This document shows, piece after piece, positions 40,374 to 49,565 of a stretch of 64,000 bases of DNA; the stretch's first letter is position 1, and each line of letters opens with the position of its first letter. Source of the DNA: Chitinophaga sp. HK235 (lineage in GTDB: Bacteria > Bacteroidota > Bacteroidia > Chitinophagales > Chitinophagaceae); the NCBI RefSeq assembly GCF_018255755.1, contig NZ_CP073766.1, positions 2,480,001-2,544,000 of the forward strand. Reading direction: 5' to 3'. The position numbers were made by a program, and so were the translations under genes. A model generated the notes under the pieces. The model was not told the DNA's origin. It searched no databases and saw nothing but the letters and a program-made list of their open reading frames with translations.

Positions 40374-41630
40374 ATGTTTTCCGCGCACCGTCAAAAGCTT
40401 TCCCGGCAACTGCCTGCCGGCGCTGCCGCTCTCCTTACCGCCAACGATATTCTACCCACTAATGCAGATGGCGTTATGCCCTACTTCCCGAATGTGAACC
40501 TGTACTATCTTACAGGCATCGCAGAAGAAGATGCCATGCTGGTGCTCTGTCCCTCCCACCCCGACCCTACCCTGCGGGAAGTACTGTTCATCAAAAGAGT
40601 AGACCAGCTCTTTATAAAATGGGTGGGCAGAAGAGTCGATAAATCCACGGCCTCTGAGATATCCGGGATCAGTACTGTTTTTTATACCGATGAGTTCTGG
40701 GTCATCATGAAAAAAATACTGCCGCTGTGCAGCAGTATCTATCTGCATACCAACGAACATGCCCGCTCGGAAAATGAAACCCAGACCCGGGAAGACCGCC
40801 TGCTGCTGACCTGCAAACAACTTTATCCGCTTCATCATTATGAAAGGCTTTACCCTATCCTGGCCCGTCAGCGCAATGCCAAAACACCCGAAGAAATTGC
40901 ACTGCTCAGAAAAGCCTGCGATATCTCCGAAAAGGGTTTTCGTCGTGTATTACAGACAATCAAAGCCGGCCAGACAGGTCTGCAGGTAGCTGCTGAAATG
41001 ATTCATGAATACATGCAACATAATACTACCTGGGCTTATGAACCCATCGTGGCTTTCGGGGATGATACCTGCATCCTGCACTACCGCGCCAATAAATCCA
41101 GCGGCAAAAACGGAGATCTCGTACTCATCGATGCTGCTGCCCACTATGAGTACTACAATGCTGACCTTACCAGGACCATCCCTGTCAATGGTCGTTATAC
41201 CGCGCGCCAAAAAGAATATTACAATGCTGTATTACGCGTCCACAAACAATTGCGGCAACACGTACGCGCCGGCATCCTCATAAAAGATCTGTGGAAAGCC
41301 TCCAACAGCCTGCTCCTCGGAGAACTTGTCGGGCTCGGCCTCTGCACCACTGCAGACATTAAGGCCAACGGAGAAGCCTATTACCTGGGCAAATACTGCT
41401 ATCACAATGTATCTCACTTCCTGGGACTGGACATACACGACACCGGCTATTATGATGAGCCCATGCCGGCAGGTGCCGTTATCACCAACGAACCTGGGAT
41501 ATACAACGAAGCAGAAGGTATAGGTGTGAGAATTGAAAACAATCTGCTGGTAACCGAAAACGGTTATGAAGATCTGATGGAAAATATTCCCAGGGAAGCA
41601 GAAGAGATTGAAGAACTGATGAACCGATAA
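40374..41630 (+). CDS. pepP: Xaa-Pro aminopeptidase (M24B, aminopeptidase P)
   Basis: The 418-residue protein has an N-terminal creatinase-like domain (about 1-165) with NLYYLTGI and a C-terminal pita-bread fold. All five metal ligands are visible: D253 (VLIDAAAHYE), D264 (YNADLTRT), H348 (VSHFLGLDIHD), E373 (TNEPGIYN) and E388 (GVRIENNLLV). The enzyme removes N-terminal residues before proline in the cytoplasm with two divalent metal ions. The length is normal for the family. It is flanked by a strong terminator and appears to be a single-gene unit. Confidence 0.9.
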   Translation: MFSAHRQKLSRQLPAGAAALLTANDILPTNADGVMPYFPNVNLYYLTGIAEEDAMLVLCPSHPDPTLREVLFIKRVDQLFIKWVGRRVDKSTASEISGISTVFYTDEFWVIMKKILPLCSSIYLHTNEHARSENETQTREDRLLLTCKQLYPLHHYERLYPILARQRNAKTPEEIALLRKACDISEKGFRRVLQTIKAGQTGLQVAAEMIHEYMQHNTTWAYEPIVAFGDDTCILHYRANKSSGKNGDLVLIDAAAHYEYYNADLTRTIPVNGRYTARQKEYYNAVLRVHKQLRQHVRAGILIKDLWKASNSLLLGELVGLGLCTTADIKANGEAYYLGKYCYHNVSHFLGLDIHDTGYYDEPMPAGAVITNEPGIYNEAEGIGVRIENNLLVTENGYEDLMENIPREAEEIEELMNR

Positions 41631-41640
41631 TCATCCTATA

Positions 41641-41686
41641 AAAAAACCAATGGCTCCTGATATACCGGGAGCCATTGGTTTTTTTG
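41641..41686. terminator. Bidirectional terminator
   Basis: AACCAATGGCTCC and GGGAGCCATTGGTT form a long stem with A-run before and T-run after. It separates the aminopeptidase gene from the convergent cytochrome/sorbosone-dehydrogenase-like gene. Confidence 0.8.
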
Positions 41687-43630
41687 TTATTTCAGTGAGT
41701 TGATCCACTGTGCTATTTTCATTGCATCGGCCTGTGGCACCTGCGGGAAAGGCGGCATAGGCGTAGCATAACCCGGCCAGTTTTCCGGCTTTGGATTTTT
41801 GATCAATGCCATGATTTTAGCCACGGTATAATTTCTTTTGGCAACTTCCTTAAAGCCAGGACCTACCTGCTTTTTATCCGGATTATGACAGGAAGAGCAG
41901 GTGTGTTTGTTGAGCAGTGGCTGTATCTGCTCATAGGTAGGCACTTTGGCCGGTTCTCCTTTAGCAGCTTCCGTTTTACCGGTAGCTTTAGCAGGAGCTT
42001 TGGTTTCAGCTGCTACTGCTTTGGCACTGTTTCTGGTGCTCAGCTCCGACGCCGGCAGAGAGGCTCCTTCCGGAATATTATTCAGCGTATAATACACATC
42101 AGGATGTACCAGTGAATAAGATCCTTCCTGAGAACGGATGCCGTTCAATGCCAGTTTGTGAATATAGTAGCGGCGCATGCCGTTGATAACGAGGCGTACG
42201 GTCATACCATCAGCAGATACTTTCACCCCTTTTACCGTCAGGTTTTCTGTGTTAACAGTAGGGCTGCCGTACACCGGATGATACTTGTAGATAAAGCTCT
42301 CCACATGATAAGCTGCGAGGTCTTCTGCATATTTTTTATCCACCGGCTGGGTGAAGGTAATTTCAAAACCATCCGGGCGGGCGCTGACCGTTCTCATTTC
42401 AAAAGGCACGCGGTTGTTCCATACGAGCCGTTGCAAACCTTGGTTGGCATCACCTGCAGATCCCCAGCCACGGTTGGTTTCACCTACAAAGAGGGAACCG
42501 TCTTTAGCCCAGGTCAGCCGCAGTACGCCCGACTGAAAACCACTTCTGAAGTCCCATGCAGCACCCTGGTATTCGCCGTTTACTTTTTCCAGGAATACAC
42601 GCATAATTTTACTCTGTCCCTGATCCCCTACCAGCACCTGTTTGGCAAAAGGCCCGAACACGCCTTCCGGGATAGTCACCACCTGTGAGTTGGAGACGCC
42701 CAACACACCATGCGGCAGCCATACAGCCGGCAGCTGTACTTCGGGGAAGTATTGTTTCATATCAAAGAGGGTCACGAACTTTTCGTTCTCCACGTTTTCC
42801 GGTTTGATGGCGCGACCATTGGCGTCTCTGCGGTAACGGGGATCTACTTTGCTATACAGCTGTTCAGTCGTGAGTTTTACCGGAGAGTTGGGCAGGTTGG
42901 TCCAGCGCAGGCCGGCAGGATGTCCTACGAAGCTGCCTTTTTTCACATGTACCAGTCCACCGGAGCCCATCCAGTCGCCCTGGTTTTCGGTATAAAACAA
43001 TTCGCCGTCGATGATGCCCAGTCCGCAGGGAGAGCGGAATCCGGTAGCCCAGGGCTCCATCTTGCCATCTTCGCTGATATGCATCATCCATCCGCGCCAG
43101 GGTACCCGACTTTCACCACGCCACCATTCTTCGTCGCCGAAGGCCACATTGCCCGACACGAAAAAGGAGCCGTCAGGTGCTACCACAGGGCCGAAGCTGT
43201 ATTCGTGATAGTGGCCGGATAACGGCCATGCATATACGGTTTCGAAACGGTCCATTTTACCATCCATATCGGTATCGGTAAGTTTGGTGAGCTCACCGCG
43301 CTGGGCGCAGTACAGGGAGCCGTCTTTCCATACAAGCCCCAGCACCTCATGCAGGCCGGAGGCCACTTTACGGAAATAAGGCTGCCGGCTGGTGGGATTT
43401 TCCACGATGAAGATATCGCCACGGCGGGTAGCGATGCCCAGGTCACCATTGGGCAGCGTACACAGGCCGCCTACTTCCAGCAGGGTACCTTCCGGTGAAC
43501 TGATACGGGCGATACGGAAGAAGTCTTCCTCTTTGGGCGACTCCTGTGCCTGTATGGGTTGAATAGCAGTGGTCATCATCAACATACCAGCTGCTATCCC
43601 GGCTGTCAATCTTTTATAGTTCATTTTCAT
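41687..43630 (-). CDS. Secreted sorbosone-dehydrogenase-like propeller with cytochrome c domain
   Basis: The 647-residue protein has a signal peptide (LTAGIAAGMLMMTTAIQPIQ) and a beta-propeller part (about 35-420) with GGLCTLPNGDLGIATRRGDI, FRSPCGLGIIDGELFYTENQ and DGSLFVGETNRGWGS blocks, as in the glucose/sorbosone dehydrogenase family. A small beta domain follows, then an Ala/Lys-rich linker (about 530-565). The C-terminal cytochrome c domain has C578-SS-C581-H582 and a likely axial Met625 (TPMPPFP). It probably oxidises a sugar-derived substrate in the periplasm and passes electrons to the heme. It is the second gene of an operon with the DUF1080 gene, 21 bp after it. Confidence 0.85.
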   Translation of the reverse strand: MKMNYKRLTAGIAAGMLMMTTAIQPIQAQESPKEEDFFRIARISSPEGTLLEVGGLCTLPNGDLGIATRRGDIFIVENPTSRQPYFRKVASGLHEVLGLVWKDGSLYCAQRGELTKLTDTDMDGKMDRFETVYAWPLSGHYHEYSFGPVVAPDGSFFVSGNVAFGDEEWWRGESRVPWRGWMMHISEDGKMEPWATGFRSPCGLGIIDGELFYTENQGDWMGSGGLVHVKKGSFVGHPAGLRWTNLPNSPVKLTTEQLYSKVDPRYRRDANGRAIKPENVENEKFVTLFDMKQYFPEVQLPAVWLPHGVLGVSNSQVVTIPEGVFGPFAKQVLVGDQGQSKIMRVFLEKVNGEYQGAAWDFRSGFQSGVLRLTWAKDGSLFVGETNRGWGSAGDANQGLQRLVWNNRVPFEMRTVSARPDGFEITFTQPVDKKYAEDLAAYHVESFIYKYHPVYGSPTVNTENLTVKGVKVSADGMTVRLVINGMRRYYIHKLALNGIRSQEGSYSLVHPDVYYTLNNIPEGASLPASELSTRNSAKAVAAETKAPAKATGKTEAAKGEPAKVPTYEQIQPLLNKHTCSSCHNPDKKQVGPGFKEVAKRNYTVAKIMALIKNPKPENWPGYATPMPPFPQVPQADAMKIAQWINSLK

Positions 43631-43651
43631 AATTCTCTTGCATATTTCTGC

Positions 43652-45511
43652 TTAGAAGATAATGGCGTATCCGATAGCTGTTTTTACGGGCACAATCAGT
43701 TCCATTTTTCCCTGCTGGCGGCGGATAACGGGTTGGGCGCCGGTGTTGTCCATTTTGATATACCAGGCTTTGTCCCCTATCATATAGGTCCCGTCGGGCA
43801 GTTGTGTGATACTATCGGCCACGGCTAAACGGGCGTAGAGGTTTTCAGGGGTGCCGGCCAGCTGAAGACTGCGGTGTACGCCGGTATTCTGCGGCAGTAT
43901 CCGCAGGGTATCGCTGACAACGCTTCCGTATATTTCGAACCGGAATGAAGGCAGCCCCTGTGGATCGAGGGAGTAGCCTTTAGGACGATAGGCAGTGCCG
44001 ATGGTATCGGCAGGCCACTGCGCCTCTGCCGATGGTAGTTGTGCCAGGGCCATGGCCGGTTGTTTGTCCAGTATACGCACCATGCCCATCGGGCGGGAAG
44101 AGCCGTCACCACGGTCATGCCACATGGGTGTGGTATTCAGGAATTCACCGCGCCATACCTGTACCGGTACGGCATGGTCCATATCGTAGGTGTAATGCAG
44201 TTTGGCCGGACTACCTACAGAAACAGCGTGTACTACGCGCTGACCACCTTTCAGGTCCATGAAGCTGCGCAGGATGGTATTTTCGGATGCTGTCACCAGG
44301 ATAGGGTCAGTAGGATCGTCTGCGGGCACATTGGCATCACTGATCACCGATTCGCGGAGGGTGGCTGATTGTACAGACAGGGAAAGGGATGCTTTGGCCC
44401 AGTCTACCTGTTTGCTGTACAGCACTTCCAGCGGATAGCTGCCGGCAGCCAGTTCTACGCTGCCTTTGGCGTCTTTGTTGCGGGCTGCGTTGAATACCTG
44501 GTCATTTATTTTCAGCTGTCCGCCACCACCGGAGGTATGCAGATTAAAATCATATTTACCTGCAGCTTTCACTACCAGTATACTGTTATAACGCACCAGA
44601 AACTGGTTATCAGGCAAACCTGCCAGGTTGGGGGTGAGTTGTGCAGCCTGTCCGGAAGCCAGCGGTTTTATCGTGTTAAAGTCCGGCTGTTGCTGGAAGA
44701 CGCCTTTATAGATAGCATAGCGTACGTCTTTCAGATCGGGACGTGGCGTATTAAACTGCTGTATACGGATATTACGGAAAGCAATGGTGCCGTGGTCTCC
44801 CTGGATACGCAGCGGACCTTCGGCCACTTCATTGTTTCCGATAGCGCCGCGGGTGGGGCCTGACAGGGATATGTTTTCCTGTATGGTTACGCCATTGAGT
44901 TCTATTTTGAGGATGACCGCGTTGGCTGTTTTGTTGCCGGCGGCATCGAAGCGGGGGGCCTGGAAGGAGATTTTCATATGCTGCCACAGGCCGGGTGCGA
45001 GGCTGGCGTTCTGCCTGGGAGCATGTCCATCGTATCCCTGCTGCCCTTCAGGTTTGTTGTTGTCCCAGCGTTCGTAGATGCCGCCGTTGTCGGAGGCGCG
45101 GGGGTTAGGGTTGCCCCAGCTGTCGAGGAGCTGTATTTCGTATCTGCCCTGCAGATAGATACCGGAGTTGGAGCCTGCTGACATCAGGTAGTCCAGTTCC
45201 AGGTCCATATCACCATGTTGCCAGGTGGTAAAGAGGTCCTGACCATGTTTTCCCTTGTCGGGTAGGTTAACCAGGATACCTGTACCGGTGGTGGTTACCA
45301 GGGTATTCTCCTTTTGCAGGTCTGCATTCACGTCGCCGGCTATACGCCAGCTGGGTGCCGGCTGTTTAAATGCCGACAGGTCTGTCAAGGGAATTGTGTT
45401 CTGGGCGGACAGCTGCTGATAGCAGCCGATGCCCAGCATGAAGACCAAAGCCTTGCCTGGACTTACTCCCAGCCGTTTTAACTTTGGGCAGAACTCATAC
45501 CTTCTGAGCAT
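43652..45511 (-). CDS. DUF1080 (3-keto-glycoside hydrolase-like) multidomain protein
   Basis: The 619-residue protein starts with a long-n-region signal (KALVFMLGIGCYQQLSAQ). The DUF1080 jelly-roll (about 40-250) has DLELDYLMSAGSNSGIYLQG, YEIQLLDSWGNP and GPLRIQGDHGTIAFRNI, the family's signature blocks; characterised members cleave 3-keto-glycosides. A PA14-like segment (about 260-380) with AGKYDFNLHTSGGGGQLKIN and AAGSYPLEVLY probably binds carbohydrate. The C-terminal 230 residues form an unassigned beta-rich domain. It leads an operon with a cytochrome-bearing dehydrogenase, consistent with extracytoplasmic glycoside oxidation. The promoter carries the same operator as the ROK kinase gene. 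Confidence 0.85.
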   Translation of the reverse strand: MLRRYEFCPKLKRLGVSPGKALVFMLGIGCYQQLSAQNTIPLTDLSAFKQPAPSWRIAGDVNADLQKENTLVTTTGTGILVNLPDKGKHGQDLFTTWQHGDMDLELDYLMSAGSNSGIYLQGRYEIQLLDSWGNPNPRASDNGGIYERWDNNKPEGQQGYDGHAPRQNASLAPGLWQHMKISFQAPRFDAAGNKTANAVILKIELNGVTIQENISLSGPTRGAIGNNEVAEGPLRIQGDHGTIAFRNIRIQQFNTPRPDLKDVRYAIYKGVFQQQPDFNTIKPLASGQAAQLTPNLAGLPDNQFLVRYNSILVVKAAGKYDFNLHTSGGGGQLKINDQVFNAARNKDAKGSVELAAGSYPLEVLYSKQVDWAKASLSLSVQSATLRESVISDANVPADDPTDPILVTASENTILRSFMDLKGGQRVVHAVSVGSPAKLHYTYDMDHAVPVQVWRGEFLNTTPMWHDRGDGSSRPMGMVRILDKQPAMALAQLPSAEAQWPADTIGTAYRPKGYSLDPQGLPSFRFEIYGSVVSDTLRILPQNTGVHRSLQLAGTPENLYARLAVADSITQLPDGTYMIGDKAWYIKMDNTGAQPVIRRQQGKMELIVPVKTAIGYAIIF

Positions 45512-45536
45512 AGATCTGTTTTTGTTTTTGGTTTTT

Positions 45537-45552
45537 GCTAAATGCGTTTAGC
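45537..45552. promoter_or_regulatory. LacI-type operator candidate upstream of the DUF1080 operon
   Basis: GCTAAA-TGCG-TTTAGC has the same arms and spacing as 4242-4257 before the ROK gene. It lies about 26 bases before the start codon and just downstream of a near-consensus TACGTTGG -7 element on the minus strand, the same geometry as at the ROK promoter. Confidence 0.6.
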
Positions 45553-45809
45553 ACTGCATCCAACGTAAAAAATAGTGACTATTGATTGAAATTACTCCGG
45601 ACTAAAAAGGGTGGGCTACAGCTCTTCAAAGTATATTTCGTGGAATTATATACACTACGCACTCATGCCACATGCCTGTTTTTACAGACTGTAGTCATGA
45701 CAACAATTCTTTTAGCATCCCTGGTCTGCCAAAATAGAAATTTATTATTACAAAATCGTTATAGCAGATTAAAAATTACATCAGCGGTAAAATAGCGATT
45801 AATATATAC

Positions 45810-45847
45810 AAAAAGAAAAATCCCGGTCGTCTGAGACAAGCGGGATG
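45810..45847 (-). terminator. Terminator after the HAD gene
   Basis: Read leftwards, ATCCCG and CGGGAT close a stem with inner TTGTC/GACGA pairing, followed by TTTTTCTTTTT. It lies about 70 bases after the HAD stop codon. Confidence 0.65.
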
Positions 45848-45916
45848 GTCCAACTATTTTTTGTACTATTTTTAATAAGCCCTGGCGGCTGCTACTCCTC
45901 AAAAAGTCTGAATGAT

Positions 45917-46537
45917 TCAGGGTTTCAGGCCGAACTTCTCCAATGCAGCGACTGTGGTATCGTAGCTGGTATGACATATACCGTTGATGCCTACACTGTT
46001 TGCCACATCCACAAACATGGACCGGTCTTCCAGATAGGCCACTTCTCCCGGCGACACCTGAGCGATGTCGAGCGCGATTCTGTAAATATCCGCATCCGGT
46101 TTACGATAGTGCACAAAACAGGAGGAGACAAAAAAGTCAACGAAAGAGGCAATGCCGAAATAGTGGATACGGTGGGTGTTCAGCTCACGGCCTTCATTGT
46201 TGACGATGGCGATCTTGAGTTTGTACTTTTCTTTCAGATGTTTTACCAGCGAAATCATATCGGGATACGGGGATGACTGTGCAAACATAAAATCGCGGAA
46301 CTGCTGAGGCGTAAAAGGTCGGTCTTCATAAAACACCACCCTGTTCAGGTATTCATCGAGGGTGAGTTTGCCTACTTCATAGGTGTCAAATGTAAGGTGA
46401 TGCCTTTCTTCGGTTTCAGCAGCATCGAGGTTAAAAGTCTGTACAGCCAGCTTGCGTGCGGCCCGGTCCCATCCGTTGGTCAGCAGTACGCCGCCAATAT
46501 CCAGAAATAATGTGGTGATCGGTGATTGGTTCTCCAT
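45917..46537 (-). CDS. HAD family hydrolase, subfamily IA
   Basis: The 206-residue protein has motif I LFLDIGGVLL (nucleophile Asp, with Gly at the usual second Asp position), a helical cap (about 20-95), motif II IAIVNNEG, motif III Lys in YRKPDADIY and motif IV VAYLEDRSMFVDVA. It resembles YihX-like and epoxide-hydrolase-N-like members with a DxG-type motif I. It is probably a cytoplasmic phosphatase of small phosphorylated metabolites; no substrate can be named. It is divergent from the adjacent GNAT gene with 62 bp between the starts. Confidence 0.87.
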   Translation of the reverse strand: MENQSPITTLFLDIGGVLLTNGWDRAARKLAVQTFNLDAAETEERHHLTFDTYEVGKLTLDEYLNRVVFYEDRPFTPQQFRDFMFAQSSPYPDMISLVKHLKEKYKLKIAIVNNEGRELNTHRIHYFGIASFVDFFVSSCFVHYRKPDADIYRIALDIAQVSPGEVAYLEDRSMFVDVANSVGINGICHTSYDTTVAALEKFGLKP

Positions 46538-46599
46538 TTGAATAAGGTAGATTTGTTCTGCTAAATATAACGTTATCCATCGATTTAAATGTTACCCAA

Positions 46600-47070
46600 A
46601 TGATGAATTTACGCAAGGCTACCATCAGCGATATGCCTGAGCTGCGCGACCTGTACCAGCAAACTATCCGGACCGTGAACAGCCAGGATTACAATGCTGC
46701 GCAGATAGCAGCATGGTCCGGGCGTGGAGACCGGCTTTCTTCTCTGGAAAATAAAATCAATACCCAGCATTTTTTTGTAGCAGAAACACCTGATAAAGTG
46801 ATCACCGGATTTGCATCACTGGAAGACGATGGAGAACTCGATATGATGTTTGTACATAAGGATTGTCAACGGCAGGGAATAGCCACCTTGCTGGCCAACC
46901 ATATTATCCAGACCGCGAGGGAGCTGGGGATACCTGTGCTGACAGCCTATGTAAGCATAACCGCCAGATTGTTTTTTGAAAAAATCAGGTTCCGGGTAGT
47001 ACGGGAACAATCAGTAAACATTGATGGAGTGGAGCTGACCAACTATCAAATGGATTATTTGGTTATTTAG
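46600..47070 (+). CDS. GNAT family N-acetyltransferase
   Basis: The 156-residue protein has the GNAT core: RKATISDMPELRDLYQQTIR at the start, ITGFASLEDDGELDMMFVHK as strand 4, the acetyl-CoA loop CQRQGIATLLANHI, and a C-terminal ARLFFEKIRFRVVREQ. It uses acetyl-CoA to acetylate an unknown amine. The stop codon lies in the left arm of an imperfect inverted repeat (47057-47130). It is not closely similar to the GNAT pseudogene at 4578-4922. Confidence 0.88.
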   Translation: MMNLRKATISDMPELRDLYQQTIRTVNSQDYNAAQIAAWSGRGDRLSSLENKINTQHFFVAETPDKVITGFASLEDDGELDMMFVHKDCQRQGIATLLANHIIQTARELGIPVLTAYVSITARLFFEKIRFRVVREQSVNIDGVELTNYQMDYLVI

Positions 47071-47130
47071 TTATTTGGCTATTTAGTTATTTAATGATTG
47101 TCAAATAACCAAATAGCTAAATAACCAAAT
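47057..47130. repeat. Imperfect inverted repeat between convergent genes
   Basis: The arms 47057-47085 and 47102-47130 are near-complementary over about 29 bases with few mismatches. They are built from ATTTGGTTATTTAG-like units akin to the repeat at 39073-39155. The GNAT stop codon lies in the left arm. It could serve as a terminator for both converging genes. Confidence 0.6.
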
Positions 47131-47135
47131 GATTT

Positions 47136-47648
47136 TTACTTGTTGTTCTTCACTTCCTGCACGTAACCATTAAATGTGATCGGCTGCCGGTTGTTGCTGG
47201 TCACCTGTACGGTAGCATAACCAGTGCTGGTAATAAAAATCGTCATATTCTGGATATCCTGGTCTTTGGGTTTGATACTCACGTCCCATCCGTCTTTTTT
47301 GCCGGGGGTGGTGGTGGTATATTGGAAATTCTTTGATTTAAAATCCAGGGGCGATTTGGTAGCACCATAGGGAGCTGAATACGCCCGGCCAAAATAAGGC
47401 AGGTAACTGACGATAGAATCGGGCGTAACGGTGAGGTTGAAGTCGGAGGTGATCTGCCGTACACGTCCACTCATGGGAGTAGCACTCTGAGCAACGAACA
47501 CATAGGTTTTATTATCTACCATTGCTTTAACAGCTTCTGCTTTGGCGGCTTTTTTCTGAGCCCTGGTATCCTGGGCATAGATGTTGGTGAAAGTAATGAG
47601 GGATAATAAAGAGCAGAACAGCATTTTAAACGCGGATAAACTTTTCAT
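47136..47648 (-). CDS. DUF4251 domain-containing secreted protein
   Basis: The 170-residue protein has a signal peptide (KMLFCSLLSLITFTNIYAQ) and the DUF4251 domain with characteristic blocks: KTYVFVAQSATPMSGRVRQI, SYLPYFGRAYSAPYG, GWDVSIKPKD and TSNNRQPITFNGYV. The family is restricted to Bacteroidota, is exported, and has no known function. The gene stands alone, 70 bp from the divergent ABC transporter gene. Confidence 0.88.
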   Translation of the reverse strand: MKSLSAFKMLFCSLLSLITFTNIYAQDTRAQKKAAKAEAVKAMVDNKTYVFVAQSATPMSGRVRQITSDFNLTVTPDSIVSYLPYFGRAYSAPYGATKSPLDFKSKNFQYTTTTPGKKDGWDVSIKPKDQDIQNMTIFITSTGYATVQVTSNNRQPITFNGYVQEVKNNK

Positions 47649-47718
47649 AACAAACGGTTTTACGCCTGATTCTGTACGAATATCGTACCAGATAAGGAAC
47701 TTCTAAATTTTAAAGGCC

Positions 47719-49479
47719 ATGCCTAACCCTTACGTTTCATTATTAAATACTGCCTGGAAATACGCACGCAAAGAGCGTAAAAGATTCCTGCTGATATATA
47801 CTCTTTTTATTCTGGCGAATGTCTGTTTTTCACTGAACCCCATACTGTTTGGGTGGTTCATTGGTACCATACAACAGGATTCAGCCAACCTGCCCCGCAA
47901 CGCCATGCTGTTTGCCGGCGGCTATATGTCGCTTCACCTGCTGGAATGGGCTTTTCATGGACCGGCGAGGGTCATGGAAAGGCAGCTGGCTTTTAAGCTG
48001 AGCCGCAACTTTCTGCAGGAACGTTATCATCAGGCCCTTCACCTACCGGTGAAGTGGCATCAGGACAATCACAGCGGTACTGTGATCAACCGCATCCGTA
48101 AAGCCTATGAAGCGCTGAAGGAATTTTTCTCCCATGGTTTTATGTACCTGCATGCTTTGTCCAAACTCATATTCTCGCTGGTGGCGATGGTGTATTTTTC
48201 ACCACTGTATGGCGCTATAGGTGTAGCGATGGGCATTATATGTGTGTTTGCCATGATCCGTTTTGACAAGCCTTATATCGAAACGCTGGAAGCTGTCAAC
48301 GAAGGCGAGCATGCCGTTTCAGCCAACCTGTTTGACAGCCTGTCCAATATTATGACGGTGATCACCCTGCGTTTGGAGAAAAGCATGGAAAACGGACTGT
48401 TAGGAAAAGTAGCCGCCATCTGGCCACCCTTCCGGAAAAATGCCTATATCAACGAGTGGAAGTGGTTTGTAGCAGAAATGCTCATTGCACTCATCTACTG
48501 TGTGATCGCCCTCGGTTATATATTCCAGCACTGGGTGCCGGGAGAAGTTTTTCTAGTAACCAATCTGGTAATACTGCTGGGATATGTGAACCAGTTCACC
48601 AGTGTATTCTCGGACGTAGCCTGGCAGTATACTGATATCGTGCAGTATAATACTGCCGTAGAAACGGCCAGCAATATCAGTGACTCCTACAAGGAACACC
48701 ATCGTCCGGATACCGCTCCTACCCTGCCTGACAACTGGAAAACCGTTGACATACGGGAGCTGAACTTCTCTCACCGGGCCACCTACCATGAAAATCATGC
48801 ACCGCAGAGCCTTCACCAGTTGCAGGTACAGATAGGGAGAGGTAAAAAAATAGCGCTCATCGGTGAGAGTGGCAGCGGCAAAAGCACCCTGCTGGCGCTT
48901 CTCAGAGGATTATATGAACCGGAGAAAGACACCATCGTGCTCGTCAACGGAGAGCCGTACCCGTTAGCCACCATCTATGAATCTGTGACCCTGTTTCCGC
49001 AGGAGCCGGAGATCTTCGAAAACACCATCGCCTACAACGTTACGCTGGGCCTGCCTTTCAGCAAGGAAGAGATCATGGACGTATGTGAAAGCGCTCACTT
49101 CTCTGAAGTGATAGGCTTACTGCCGGAAGGACTGGATTCAGACATAAGGGAAAAAGGTGTCAACTTATCGGGTGGACAGAAACAACGACTGGCCCTTGCC
49201 AGGGGTATCCTTGCTGCCAGAGACAGTGAGATCATTCTGCTGGACGAACCGACCAGTAGTGTAGATCCTAAAACGGAGGCGATGATTTACAGCAAGATGT
49301 TTAAAACCTTCTCCGACAAAGCGATCGTGTCGGCCATGCACCGCCTGCACCTGCTGCCGCAGTTTGATTATATCTATGTGTTGCAACAGGGCCGTGTGGT
49401 AGCAGCCGGCAATTTCAAACAGCTCCGGGACAATAGCCCCATATTCCAGGAGCTATGGAAACATCAGGAAAACAAATAA
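47719..49479 (+). CDS. ABC transporter, fused permease and ATPase
   Basis: The 586-residue half-transporter has six hydrophobic helices (about 20-300) and an ATPase domain. The Walker A motif GESGSGKST lies near residue 382, the signature LSGGQKQRL near 483, Walker B IILLDEPTSS near 505, and the switch His in SAMHRLH near 537. This is the exporter layout of lipid or drug transporters that work as dimers in the cytoplasmic membrane. No adaptor gene is adjacent. The substrate is unknown. Confidence 0.9.
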   Translation: MPNPYVSLLNTAWKYARKERKRFLLIYTLFILANVCFSLNPILFGWFIGTIQQDSANLPRNAMLFAGGYMSLHLLEWAFHGPARVMERQLAFKLSRNFLQERYHQALHLPVKWHQDNHSGTVINRIRKAYEALKEFFSHGFMYLHALSKLIFSLVAMVYFSPLYGAIGVAMGIICVFAMIRFDKPYIETLEAVNEGEHAVSANLFDSLSNIMTVITLRLEKSMENGLLGKVAAIWPPFRKNAYINEWKWFVAEMLIALIYCVIALGYIFQHWVPGEVFLVTNLVILLGYVNQFTSVFSDVAWQYTDIVQYNTAVETASNISDSYKEHHRPDTAPTLPDNWKTVDIRELNFSHRATYHENHAPQSLHQLQVQIGRGKKIALIGESGSGKSTLLALLRGLYEPEKDTIVLVNGEPYPLATIYESVTLFPQEPEIFENTIAYNVTLGLPFSKEEIMDVCESAHFSEVIGLLPEGLDSDIREKGVNLSGGQKQRLALARGILAARDSEIILLDEPTSSVDPKTEAMIYSKMFKTFSDKAIVSAMHRLHLLPQFDYIYVLQQGRVVAAGNFKQLRDNSPIFQELWKHQENK

Positions 49480-49565
49480 TTTTTTTAACTAATATTTATT
49501 ATCATTGCAGCCGCTTTTTCATCCTATGGGTTCTCTCCCGCTTATCTATCACCCTATGAAAACAT

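Larger units (their letters stand above)
45512..45916. other. Spacer between the DUF1080 operon and the HAD gene
   Basis: This 405 bp holds the DUF1080 promoter with its operator at the left and a terminator for the HAD gene at the right. The frame at 45586-45795 has no recognisable protein features and is not called. Confidence 0.6.

Noticed and set aside
45586..45795. A 69-codon open frame between the DUF1080 and HAD genes
   Set aside because: No recognisable domain or signal peptide, and it would sit in the promoter region of the DUF1080 operon.
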